From Bradyrhizobium sp. NDS-1 (GTDB lineage Bacteria > Pseudomonadota > Alphaproteobacteria > Rhizobiales > Xanthobacteraceae), in assembly GCF_032918005.1 (NCBI RefSeq), contig NZ_CP136628.1, positions 3,209,501 to 3,273,500 on the forward strand: a stretch of DNA of 64,000 nt. Direction: 5' to 3'. The notes below the pieces were generated by a model. It was not told the origin of the DNA. It was given only the letters and a program-made list of their open reading frames with translations, and made no database searches. The position numbers and the translations under genes were made by a program. This document shows, in pieces, positions 10,129 to 18,385 of this stretch (its first letter is position 1; each line of letters starts with the position of its first letter).

Positions 10129-11016
10129 TCACTTTCCCTCCCGCTGCTTCATGCGAGGATCGAGTGCGTCGCGGGCGGCATCGCCGATCAGATTGATGCT
10201 GAGAATGGCGATCGAGAGCAGCAGGCCCGGGTAGAAGATCAGCGAGGGCTTGATCTGGAAGTACTGGCGGCCCTCGGCCATGATGTTGCCCCAGGTCGGC
10301 GTTTCCGGCGAGATGCCGGCGCCGAGGAAGGACAGGATGGCCTCGGTCAGGATCGCGGAGGCGCAGATGTAGGTGCCCTGGACGATCAGCGGCGCGACCG
10401 TATTCGGCATCAGGTGCCGCCACATGATCTTGGGCAGGCTGGAGCCGACCGAGATCGCGGCTTCGACATAAGGCTCCTCCCGCGCCGACAGCACCACCGA
10501 GCGCACCAGGCGCGCCACGCGCGGAATTTCCGGAATGGTGATCGCGATCAGCACGGTCCAGAGGCTGGCGCCGGACAGCGAGACCACGGCGATCGCGAGC
10601 AGGATGCTCGGCATCGCCATCAGACCGTCCATGACGCGCATCAGCACGGCATCGACCAGCTTGAAGAAGCCGGAGACGAGACCGATCGCGAGCCCGATGA
10701 CGATCGACAGGATCGCGGCGCCGATCCCGATCAGCAGCGAGATGCGGCCGCCATAGATCACGCGCGACAACACGTCGCGGCCGTAGGCGTCGGTCCCGAG
10801 CAGGTACTGCGCCGAGGACGGCTTCAGCCGCTGCGATGGCGCGAGCTGGATCGGATCATACGGCGCGATCAGCGGCGCCAGGATCGAGATCAGCACGACC
10901 AGCCCGAGGCAGACCGTGGCCGTCGCGATGATCGGCGTCGAGGTGAGGAATCCGAAACGCGGCCGCAGCGGCGATGTGATCGGAATGGACGACTGGGGAA
11001 GGCTATCGACAGACAT
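10129..11016 (-). CDS. Dipeptide-type ABC transporter permease (DppC-like)
   Basis: The 295-residue inner-membrane protein has the N-terminal OppC-type region with one transmembrane segment (about 30-50), then L-G-T-D-A-Y-G-R-D-V-L-S-R, the diagnostic loop of DppC/OppC proteins, and five more membrane segments. The cytoplasmic coupling motif E-A-A-I-S-V-G-S-S lies at about 195-205. The start is ATG 11016 rather than an in-frame codon further up, because this leaves a 19-bp gap to the DppB stop. It forms the translocation pore with DppB and uses the fused ATPase downstream. Confidence 0.93.
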   Translation of the reverse strand: MSVDSLPQSSIPITSPLRPRFGFLTSTPIIATATVCLGLVVLISILAPLIAPYDPIQLAPSQRLKPSSAQYLLGTDAYGRDVLSRVIYGGRISLLIGIGAAILSIVIGLAIGLVSGFFKLVDAVLMRVMDGLMAMPSILLAIAVVSLSGASLWTVLIAITIPEIPRVARLVRSVVLSAREEPYVEAAISVGSSLPKIMWRHLMPNTVAPLIVQGTYICASAILTEAILSFLGAGISPETPTWGNIMAEGRQYFQIKPSLIFYPGLLLSIAILSINLIGDAARDALDPRMKQREGK

Positions 11017-11035
11017 TCTTGTTGTTACCCTTGCC

Positions 11036-11977
11036 TCAGTACCGGATCCGGGGATCAAGCAGCGTATAGGCGACGTCGATCAGGAGATTGACGACGACGT
11101 AGATCAGCGATGTCAGCAGGATCATTGCCTGGATCACCGGATAGTCGCGCGCCAGCACCGCATCGACGGTGAGGCGGCCGATGCCGGGAATGTTGAACAC
11201 GCTCTCGGTGACGACGACGCCGGAGATCAACAGCGCAAAGCCGGTGCCGATCACGGTGATGACGGGCACGGCGGCGTTGCGCAGCGCATGACGCATCATG
11301 ACTGCGACCTCGTTGATGCCCTTCGCCCGCGCCGTGCGGACGTAATCTTCGCCGAGCACGTCGAGCATCGCCGCACGCGTCATGCGTGCGATCAGCGCAA
11401 CATAGATGAAGGAGAGTGCGCAGGTCGGCAGGACGATACGCTCGAAGAACGGCCCGAAACCGTTGAAGATGCTGCGGAAGCCCTGCACCGGCACCCAGCG
11501 CAGCTCGATGGCGAATATCTGGATCAGCAGATAGCCGATCACGAACACCGGCACCGAGAAACCGAGCACCGACAAGCCCATGACGAAGCGATCGATCCAG
11601 GTGCCGTGTTTCCAGGCCGCGATCACGCCCAACGGTACCGCGACGATCACGGCGAGGACGATGGTGCACAGCGCGAGCGAGATCGACGGCTCGACGCGCT
11701 GGGCGATCATCTTCATGACGGGCAGGTTGGAGATCAGCGAGGTCCCGAGGTCGCCGTGCAGCAGCTTGTTCACCCAGGTGACGAACTGCACGATCAATGG
11801 CTCGTTGAGGCCGAGCGAGGCGCGGATGCGCTCCAGCCGTTCGGGCGTGGCGTTGTCGCCGGCCAGAATCGCGGCCGGGTCGCCGGGGGTGAGGCGGAGC
11901 AGAAGGAAAACGAACAGCGCGACGACGCCCATCACGGGCACGGCGGCGAAGATTCGGCGTAGGAGATATCCGAGCAA
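11036..11977 (-). CDS. Dipeptide-type ABC transporter permease (DppB-like)
   Basis: This 313-residue protein begins with the typical L-G-Y-L-L-R-R-I-F hydrophobic segment, followed by the R-L-T-P-G-D-P-A motif of DppB/OppB proteins. Six transmembrane helices and the coupling loop E-D-Y-V-R-T-A-R-A-K-G (about 215-225) are visible, and it ends T-L-L-D-P-R-I-R-Y as most family members do. The start is a TTG at 11977 with GGAA about 8 nt upstream; no ATG fits as well. It is the first gene of the permease-ATPase-hydrolase series on the minus strand. Confidence 0.92.
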   Translation of the reverse strand: MLGYLLRRIFAAVPVMGVVALFVFLLLRLTPGDPAAILAGDNATPERLERIRASLGLNEPLIVQFVTWVNKLLHGDLGTSLISNLPVMKMIAQRVEPSISLALCTIVLAVIVAVPLGVIAAWKHGTWIDRFVMGLSVLGFSVPVFVIGYLLIQIFAIELRWVPVQGFRSIFNGFGPFFERIVLPTCALSFIYVALIARMTRAAMLDVLGEDYVRTARAKGINEVAVMMRHALRNAAVPVITVIGTGFALLISGVVVTESVFNIPGIGRLTVDAVLARDYPVIQAMILLTSLIYVVVNLLIDVAYTLLDPRIRY

Positions 11978-12119
11978 GTTGGATTCCGTCAGATTAGAGT
12001 CAAATTGCGGCAGTGATCAGGGTCCGTTCTGCCACCAGCCTAACATTTCAGCAATTCCCGTGCCATCCGGGCCACAGATTTTGCAGTGCGGCTAATCAGA
12101 TGGGGCAGGCAAACCGGAA

Positions 12120-12190
12120 AGCGTGCCCGCCGTTCCTCCTTTTGGCGAATGGTGGGCACGGCGCAAGGGCGCCTTTGCCCACCCGCGGAA
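12120..12190. repeat. Dispersed-type hairpin repeat (GTGGGCA / TGCCCAC)
   Basis: GCGTGCCCGCC at about 12121 faces GGTGGGCACGGCGC at about 12151, and GTGGGCACGGCGC pairs with GCGCCTTTGCCCAC directly after it. The nested inverted repeats resemble dispersed intergenic elements of bradyrhizobia. It lies between the M20/CPG2 peptidase stop and the DppB start and may act as a terminator-like hairpin. Confidence 0.6.
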
Positions 12191-12211
12191 CAGCTACGGA
12201 ATAGCTGCCCG

Positions 12212-13342
12212 TCACTCCAGCGTCGCCAGCAGTCCGGCCATCAACCGGCCGCGCTCAACGAGACTCTCGATTTCGATGAACTCCTCGAGCGTGTGGCCGT
12301 TGCCGCCACGCACGCCCAGACCGTCGAGCGTCGGGATGCCCATCGCACCGGTGAAGTTGCCGTCGGAGCCGCCGCCGGAGCTCGCATGCGGCAGCTCAGT
12401 GCCGAGCGATTTGGCGATGCCGCGCGCCTTTTCATAGAGCGCCATCGTTCCGGCATCCGGCTCCCATACCGGACGCGTCACGCCGCGTGTCACCTTGAAG
12501 GTGACGTCGTTGGTCGTGCCCGACAGCGCCAGCATCCGCTCGACGCCGCGGTCGAGGTCGGCTTGCCGCTTGGCCATGGAGAGCGCTTCCCCGGTGGCGG
12601 TCGTGGCGACGCAATTGACCCATTGCCCGCCGTGCACGACGCCGACCGAGAAGGTGCAATCCTCCGTGGTCATCGCGTCGATCGCGAGAATCTGCCGCGC
12701 CATCTCGCGGATCGCGGAGCGTCCCGCCGACAGCGTCGCGCCGGCGTGGCTCGGCCGTCCCGTCGCCTCGAGATTGAATCGTGCGATGGCGTAACGTCCG
12801 GTGGTGACGCCGTTGTCGGCACGGCCGGGCTCGGGCACCAGCACGTATTTGTTGCGCGCAGCCTCCGCCTCGATGATGTCGCGTGTCGAGGGCGTGCCGA
12901 CTTCCTCGTCCGGCGTGAACAGCACGGTGATCGGCAAAGGCGTGGTGAAGGAGGCGCGCGCCAGCTGCCGGATCGCTTCCAGCGAGAGATAGTTGCCGCC
13001 CTTCATGTCGTAGATGCCGGGGCCGTAGCATTTGTTGCCCTCGCGCCGCCATTTCAGCTTCTCGATGGTGCCCACGGGATGGACGGTATCCATGTGGCCG
13101 GCGATCAGGATTCCGGGTTCGCCCTGTTTCGGATGCGGAAAGCGCGCGCGGATCACGCCGCCGAAGCCTTGCCGGCCGGCGATGCGCTCGATCGTCGCAC
13201 CCATGATGGCCATATCCCGCGCTGCGATATCGAGCATGCGGTTCACGGCATCTGCATCCCAGGTCGGGCTCTCGCATTCCACCCAGCTCCGCAGGCCCTG
13301 TAGCATCGCCTCGGAATCGAAGGGAAGATTGGCTGGATTCAT
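12212..13342 (-). CDS. M20 family peptidase (glutamate carboxypeptidase / CPG2-like)
   Basis: A 376-residue zinc peptidase. The first ligand is in A-G-H-M-D-T-V-H, followed by G-P-G-I-Y-D-M-K-G-G with the bridging Asp, then T-P-D-E-E-V-G-T-P-S with the general-base and ligand glutamates. A dimerisation domain with G-R-P-S-H-A-G follows, and the last ligand His is in G-G-N-G-H-T-L-E-E. This pattern is that of CPG2-type enzymes that release C-terminal Glu or other residues. ATG 13342 is preferred over a TTG five codons upstream. It is upstream of the peptide permease genes on the same strand and divergent from the binding-protein gene at 13612, so it most likely processes imported peptides or N-acyl amino acids. 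Confidence 0.88.
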   Translation of the reverse strand: MNPANLPFDSEAMLQGLRSWVECESPTWDADAVNRMLDIAARDMAIMGATIERIAGRQGFGGVIRARFPHPKQGEPGILIAGHMDTVHPVGTIEKLKWRREGNKCYGPGIYDMKGGNYLSLEAIRQLARASFTTPLPITVLFTPDEEVGTPSTRDIIEAEAARNKYVLVPEPGRADNGVTTGRYAIARFNLEATGRPSHAGATLSAGRSAIREMARQILAIDAMTTEDCTFSVGVVHGGQWVNCVATTATGEALSMAKRQADLDRGVERMLALSGTTNDVTFKVTRGVTRPVWEPDAGTMALYEKARGIAKSLGTELPHASSGGGSDGNFTGAMGIPTLDGLGVRGGNGHTLEEFIEIESLVERGRLMAGLLATLE

Positions 13343-13611
13343 CTCAATGTCTCTCAAGCTTCGAAAGATGGAACGCGCATTGCATCGGCGCGGGCGGGAC
13401 GAGCGGACAGAGTTGTAGAGCTAAACCGATCCTTGTGGAGCCCGTGCGCACGCCGCGAGGGCTTGCAGCGAAACCGGATTGACGCGCTCGGCACTGTCTG
13501 CAAGTCTCGAAAAGATAAAGGCATTGCACGAGGTTAGTTCGCCCAAAGAACGAACCGGATGCTCAACCAATAATCTGCCTTTGAACAGTTTCACGTCAGG
13601 AGAAACTTTCC

Positions 13612-15219
13612 ATGCTCAACTTCTTGCGCCGGGGGCCTCGCGCGTTCGCCTCCAAACTCGCGCTGTCGGCAGTCGCGCTGTCCACGGCGATGGCCTCGCC
13701 GGTATTTGCCGCCGGCAAGACCCTCACCGCGGTGATGCATTCGGATTTGCGCATCATCGACCCGATTTTCACCACGGCCTACATCACGCGCGACCACGGC
13801 TACATGGTCTACGACACGCTGGTGGCCACCGATTCGAGCTTCAAGGTCCAGCCGCAGATGGCGGACTGGAAGATCTCCGACGACAAGCTCACCTATACCT
13901 TCACGCTGCGTGACGGTCTGAAGTGGCATGATGGTGCGCCCGTGACGGCGGAAGACTGCGTCGCATCGCTGAAGCGCTGGGCCGCGGTCGACGGCATGGG
14001 CCAGAAGCTCATGGACTTCACCGCGAGCATCGAGGCGACCGACGCCAAGACCATCACGCTGAAGCTGAAGGAGCCCTACGGCCTCGTCCTCGATTCCATC
14101 GGCAAGCCGTCCTCGCGCGTCGCCTTCATGATGCCGAAGCGCCTCGCGGAGACGCCGGCGGACAAGCAGATTCCCGAGCAGATCGGCTCCGGTCCCTTCA
14201 AGTTCGTGCAGGGCGAATTCCAGCCCGGCGTGAAGGCGGTCTACGTCAAGAACACCGATTACGTTCCGCGCAAGGAGCCGGCCAGCTGGACCTCCGGCGG
14301 CAAGGTGGTGAAGGTCGACCGCGTCGAGTGGCTCACCATGCCGGACTCACAGACTGCGGTGAACGCACTGCAGTCGGGCGACATCGACTTCATGGAGAAC
14401 CTGCCCTTCGACATGCTGCCGGTGCTGGAAGCGAACAAGGAGCTCAAGATCGAGGTCCTGAACAAGTTCGGCTTTCAGACGCTCGGCCGGATGAACTTCC
14501 TTCATCCGCCGTTCGACAACGTGAAGGTGCGGCGCGCTGCCTTGCTGGCGATCAACCAGAAGGACGTGCTCGACGCGCTGGTCGGCAATGCGAAGTACCA
14601 AAAAATCTGCGGCGCCTTCTTCGTGTGCGACACGCCGCTGGCGACCGAGATTGGCGCCGAGACGCTCGTCAAGGGCGGCGGCATGGCGGAAGCCAAGAAG
14701 GCGCTGGCCGAGTCCGGCTATGACGGCACGCCGATCGTGATCATGGCCCCCGGCGATGTCACGACGCTGAAGGCGCAGCCGATCGTCGCGGCCCAGCTGC
14801 TGCGCGAAGCCGGCTTCAAGGTCGACCTGCAGGCGACCGACTGGCAGACGGTCGTGAGCCGCCGTGCCAGCCAGAAGCCGCCGAAGGAAGGCGGCTGGAA
14901 CATGTTCTTCACCAACTGGGTCGCGGCCGACGTGGCCAACCCGATCGCCAATCTCTCGATTGGCGGCCAGGGCAAGAAAGGCTGGTTCGGCTGGGCGGAG
15001 GACGCCAAGATCGAGCAGCTCAAGGACACCTTCGTCCGCGCGTCCTCGCCTGACGAGCAGAAGAAGATCGCGGCCGACATCCAGAAGCAAGCCTATGAGC
15101 AGGTGATCTACATTCCGCTGGGGCAGTATCTCATCGCGAGCGGTTGGCGGAAGTCGCTGAACGGCGTGCTCGACGGTCCCGCGACGCCGGTGTTCTGGAA
15201 CGTCGACAAGACAGAGTAA
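13612..15219 (+). CDS. Dipeptide-type ABC transporter substrate-binding protein (DppA family)
   Basis: A 535-residue SBP family 5 protein. A Sec signal peptide covers about residues 1-34 and ends P-V-F-A-A. The mature part has the family signature around Y-T-F-T-L-R-D-G-L-K-W-H-D-G-A-P-V-T-A-E-D, then I-G-S-G-P-F-K-F and the late A-T-D-W-Q-T segment. It captures peptides or related ligands in the periplasm. GGAGA precedes the ATG. It is divergent from the M20/CPG2 peptidase and the only binding protein near the DppBC-ATPase set, so I infer it serves that transporter. A strong terminator hairpin follows. Confidence 0.93.
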   Translation: MLNFLRRGPRAFASKLALSAVALSTAMASPVFAAGKTLTAVMHSDLRIIDPIFTTAYITRDHGYMVYDTLVATDSSFKVQPQMADWKISDDKLTYTFTLRDGLKWHDGAPVTAEDCVASLKRWAAVDGMGQKLMDFTASIEATDAKTITLKLKEPYGLVLDSIGKPSSRVAFMMPKRLAETPADKQIPEQIGSGPFKFVQGEFQPGVKAVYVKNTDYVPRKEPASWTSGGKVVKVDRVEWLTMPDSQTAVNALQSGDIDFMENLPFDMLPVLEANKELKIEVLNKFGFQTLGRMNFLHPPFDNVKVRRAALLAINQKDVLDALVGNAKYQKICGAFFVCDTPLATEIGAETLVKGGGMAEAKKALAESGYDGTPIVIMAPGDVTTLKAQPIVAAQLLREAGFKVDLQATDWQTVVSRRASQKPPKEGGWNMFFTNWVAADVANPIANLSIGGQGKKGWFGWAEDAKIEQLKDTFVRASSPDEQKKIAADIQKQAYEQVIYIPLGQYLIASGWRKSLNGVLDGPATPVFWNVDKTE

Positions 15220-15247
15220 GCCGGGACACCTAGTTCCAGTAAAGCGA

Positions 15248-15275
15248 ACGGCGCCGCAGGTTCCTGCGGCGCCGT
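15248..15275 (+). terminator. Rho-independent terminator after the DppA-like gene
   Basis: ACGGCGCCGCAGG pairs with CCTGCGGCGCCGT in a near-perfect GC-rich stem with a tiny loop, followed by TTCGTTTG. It lies 28 bp after the stop codon of the binding-protein gene. Confidence 0.85.
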
Positions 15276-15307
15276 TTCGTTTGAATGATCCCTTGCGCGA
15301 ATTTGCG

Positions 15308-15445
15308 TTAGCAATGGCTGTCGCGCACCTGCTCGAGCCCTTCGCTTGCGAATGGCAGCTTTCTGTCTGGCCGCTCTTCGGCCTGCTGCAAAGTCGGCTG
15401 CTCGAGTTCCCTTGCGGGCTGATCCAGTGTGCTCTCTTGTTCCAT
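15308..15445 (-). CDS. Possible small protein, 45 residues
   Basis: A short frame from ATG 15445 to TAA 15308, with GAGGA placed 7 nt before the start, which is a better ribosome site than most genes here have. The predicted peptide is acidic and Gln/Glu-rich (for example E-Q-P-T-L-Q-Q-A-E-E-R-P-D-R-K) with no hydrophobic segment and a C-terminal Cys. It lies 53 bp downstream of the MFS exporter gene on the same strand. I do not recognise it. Coding status is uncertain: it may be a real small protein or chance. Confidence 0.35.
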   Translation of the reverse strand: MEQESTLDQPARELEQPTLQQAEERPDRKLPFASEGLEQVRDSHC

Positions 15446-15498
15446 CTCGGCATCCTCTCGATTGCTGCAGTACAACATCGAGAGGAGAGGGAAGTTCC

Positions 15499-16758
15499 TC
15501 AGGCGACGGGACGATGCTGCGGCCTGAACAGCCGCCCTTTCTCCACCACCAGCACGATCGCGAGCGCTGCGAGGGTGGACAGGAAGAAGCCGATCGAGAA
15601 CGGCAGCAGCGTGCCGTCGAAGCTCTGCCCGATCGCCATGCCGACCACGATTCCGATCAGCGTCGTGATCGAGCCGTAGAGCGACGAGGCCGTGCCGGCG
15701 ATGTGGCCCTGCGGCTCCATGGCGAGCGCAGTGAAGTTCGCAACCATCATGCCGAACGAGAACATCATCAGGGCGGATAGCACCATGAACAAGGATAGCG
15801 GCAGCGCGCCGAGGCACTCCGTCAGCAGCATCACGGCGGCAACGGCCGTGTAGAGCGTCAGCGCCCCGTGCGAGATCACGCGCATGCCGAGCCGTCCGAC
15901 CAGCCGCGCATTGAGGAAGCCGGCGATGGCCGTGCCGGCCGCAATCGCGGCGAAAGCGAGCGGGAAGTAATGGCCGAGGTGATAGATGCCGGTGAAGACC
16001 TGCTGGGCGCAGAAGACATAGGCGAAGAGAGCGCCGATGACGCTGCCGGCGGCGGTGGCATAGCCGATGGTCTGGCGGTTGGTCACGGTCTGCTGGAACG
16101 CCGAGAGCACGTCGGCGGGCGCCAGCGACCGGCGCCCTGACTCGGGAAGGGTCTCGGGCAGCCGCAGCACGCACCATGCGAGCGCGAGCAGGCCGTAGAG
16201 CATCAGCACCACGAAGATGCCGCGCCATGCCGTCACCAGCAGCACCGCCTGGCCGAACGAGGGCGCGATCACGGGCACCGCGATGAACACCATCATGGCG
16301 AGCGACATCACGCTCGCCATGCGCCGGCCGGCATAGCAGTCGCGCACGATCGAGGTCGCGATCACGCGCGTCGCCGCGGTGCCGAGCCCCTGAAGCGCGC
16401 GCGCCAGCAAGAGCGTCTCGAACGAGGGCGCCGCGACCGCCAGCACGCTCGCCACCGCATAGACCGCCATGCCGCCGAGCAGCACCGGCCGGCGGCCGAA
16501 GCGGTCCGACAGGGGACCCATGACGAACTGGCCGGCGCCGAAGCCGATCAGGAAGATCGAAAGCACCAGCTGGAGGTGGTTGGCGACCGGAATCTTGAAG
16601 GCGGTGCCGATGTTGGGCAGCGCCGGCAGCATCATATCCATCGCGAGCGGATTCAGCGCCATGATGGAGGCGATCACGATGACGAATTCTGGAAAACCCA
16701 TGGGCCGGTGTCCCGTGGACACCCAGGAATCGGCGTTGACGTCGGACAAGAAGCTCAC
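15499..16758 (-). CDS. MFS transporter, Bcr/CflA drug-resistance type
   Basis: The 419-residue protein has about 12 membrane helices and the Bcr/CflA motifs: M-D-M-M-L-P-A-L-P in helix 1, G-P-L-S-D-R-F-G-R-R-P in the loop after helix 2 and R-A-L-Q-G-L-G in helix 4. Family members are proton-driven exporters of bicyclomycin, chloramphenicol, sulfonamides or small metabolites. The start is uncertain: GTG at 16758, TTG at 16749 (with GAGGTGA in front) and ATG at 16701 are all in frame. The first helix begins just after the last. It is a single gene, and no regulator is adjacent. Confidence 0.88.
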   Translation of the reverse strand: MSFLSDVNADSWVSTGHRPMGFPEFVIVIASIMALNPLAMDMMLPALPNIGTAFKIPVANHLQLVLSIFLIGFGAGQFVMGPLSDRFGRRPVLLGGMAVYAVASVLAVAAPSFETLLLARALQGLGTAATRVIATSIVRDCYAGRRMASVMSLAMMVFIAVPVIAPSFGQAVLLVTAWRGIFVVLMLYGLLALAWCVLRLPETLPESGRRSLAPADVLSAFQQTVTNRQTIGYATAAGSVIGALFAYVFCAQQVFTGIYHLGHYFPLAFAAIAAGTAIAGFLNARLVGRLGMRVISHGALTLYTAVAAVMLLTECLGALPLSLFMVLSALMMFSFGMMVANFTALAMEPQGHIAGTASSLYGSITTLIGIVVGMAIGQSFDGTLLPFSIGFFLSTLAALAIVLVVEKGRLFRPQHRPVA

Positions 16759-17062
16759 CTCTGAAATTACTCGGCTTTATCCATCGCCCATGCTGCGTTG
16801 CACAACCCATGTTTCGGGATGGCTGGCAGGCAGAGCAGGGCCGGACAAGAACTCGTGAGGAACCAGCCAACCGGACGGCCTGAACGCAGGTCTTGCGACG
16901 GGCCGGAAACCGCTGATTCACCATTCCTGCCTAAAGGTCGGCGCCGGACGAGGTGCTTCGATCCCGCGGGGATGAAACGGAAACGCATCATGTCCACTGT
17001 GGCGGCTGATCGATGAGGCGCCGTATTGGCGCCGGGAAGAAACAGGCCAAAGGTATCCGTTT
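16759..17062. other. Divergent intergenic region, no gene recognised
   Basis: About 300 bp between the divergent MFS exporter and GT87-like genes. It must hold both promoters. GGCGCC-N5-GGCGCC occurs near 17022-17038. Short frames are present on both strands but none has a convincing start or a recognisable product. Confidence 0.5.
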
Positions 17063-18385
17063 GTGTCCGACGTGACCGATGCAGCACGATGGCTGGGAGC
17101 CTCGGCCGAGCCGGCTGCGGGGCGAAGGGCCTGGCTTGCCGGCCTGATCGCGCTGACGGCGCTGTTCGTGCTCGGCAATATCGCGAACTATGCCCGGCTC
17201 GATCTGAACTATGGCTGGGACCTTCACGTCAATTGCGCGGCGGTCGGTGCCCACGCCGCCGGGCTCGATCCTTATTTCGTCAAGAACCTGAAGGTCACTA
17301 CGCTCTCCTATCCCTATTTGCCCGTGACGCTGGATGTCTTCCGCCCGTTCTGCACGGGTGGCTTTCTCGCCGGTCACTACATGAGCGTCTATTTCGTCCT
17401 CGCCGTGCTCTGCGGGCTGCTCTTGCCCGGTCTCGGCCGAACGCGCGCGCGCGATGTCGTTCTCAGGGTTCTGTGCGTGCTCGGCGCATTCGTCGGTTTC
17501 GAATGGGTGCACGTGTCCGGGAACTTCGCGATCCTGAGCGGCGTGCTGACCACGATCGCGTTGATGCTCCTGCTGCGTGCGCCGTCCGGCGGTGCGTCGG
17601 AGGACCTGAGCTTTGCCTTGCGCGTCGCCGGCGCCGCGCTGCTTGGCCTCGTGACGTCGTTCAAGCTGGTGTTCTTCCCCGTGCTGGCCGCGCTCTATTT
17701 GCTGCCGCTGCCGCGTGGTCGCAAGCTGGTGCTGATCGCGGCGGCGGCGTTCAGCTTCGCCGTGCCGATCCTGATATCGCGGATGTTGTATCCCGATCTG
17801 TTCGCGAGCTGGCTGCTTGCGATTGCGGGACAGATTCCCAACCAGCACTCGGTGAATCTCGTGGAGGTCAATCCGTCGCTGCTGCTGCTCGCGCAGAGCC
17901 TGATGGACCATGCCGGCATTGATGGCAGGCCGGCCGTGTTCGCGGCCTACGCGCTCGCAGCGCTCGCACTCGTGCTTGGGCCGTTCGCCTTGTCCGTTCT
18001 GCACGTGGCTGCGGGCCGGCCCGTGCGGGAAGCGGGACCGCGTCTGCTGCAGCTCGATCGCTGGCTGATGGATCATCCACGCGCGGCCATGCGCATCACC
18101 GTGCTTGCCATGTTCGCGCTCTATCTGTCCTCGCCGCGCCTCAAGGAATATGCCTTCTTCGAGCTCGCGCTCTATGCCGCGATTCTGGTCGTCGACCTGC
18201 CGGCCCGCGCGCTTGCCGCCGTTCTCGCCGTCGGTCTTCTCGTTCCCGCGCTGATCTCGCTTGCAGGGACCGCGTTCGAAGGCACTTTCATCCTCCTCCT
18301 CGTCGCGCTGATGTGTTTCTGGATCCTGCTGCAGGATTTTCGCGCGGAGCCGAAACGCCTGGAGATGAAGGGTGCGCAACCATGA
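17063..18385 (+). CDS. GT87-like (DUF2029-type) polytopic membrane protein, paralogue 1
   Basis: A 440-residue integral membrane protein with about ten hydrophobic helices. Soon after helix 1 it has Y-G-W-D-L-H-V-N-C and L-D-P-Y-F-V-K-N-L, an extracytoplasmic loop with an acidic W-D and D-P-Y pattern like that of GT-C glycosyltransferases of the DUF2029/GT87 group, which use polyprenyl-phosphate sugars. Later segments include S-F-K-L-V-F-F-P and Q-I-P-N-Q-H-S. The start is GTG 17063. Its stop overlaps the next gene's ATG (ATGA), so the two paralogues are translationally coupled. Function is inferred from fold only; a lipid-linked sugar transferase for envelope or exopolysaccharide is possible. 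Confidence 0.6.
   Translation: MSDVTDAARWLGASAEPAAGRRAWLAGLIALTALFVLGNIANYARLDLNYGWDLHVNCAAVGAHAAGLDPYFVKNLKVTTLSYPYLPVTLDVFRPFCTGGFLAGHYMSVYFVLAVLCGLLLPGLGRTRARDVVLRVLCVLGAFVGFEWVHVSGNFAILSGVLTTIALMLLLRAPSGGASEDLSFALRVAGAALLGLVTSFKLVFFPVLAALYLLPLPRGRKLVLIAAAAFSFAVPILISRMLYPDLFASWLLAIAGQIPNQHSVNLVEVNPSLLLLAQSLMDHAGIDGRPAVFAAYALAALALVLGPFALSVLHVAAGRPVREAGPRLLQLDRWLMDHPRAAMRITVLAMFALYLSSPRLKEYAFFELALYAAILVVDLPARALAAVLAVGLLVPALISLAGTAFEGTFILLLVALMCFWILLQDFRAEPKRLEMKGAQP

Noticed and set aside
15308..16924. A 538-codon minus-strand frame overlapping the Bcr/CflA exporter
   Set aside because: It is out of frame with the exporter and lacks membrane helices or known motifs. Only the last 45 codons were kept, as a separate small candidate with its own start.
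16798..17016. A 72-codon plus-strand frame in the gap before the GT87-like genes
   Set aside because: No ribosome site, random composition and position in a divergent promoter region.
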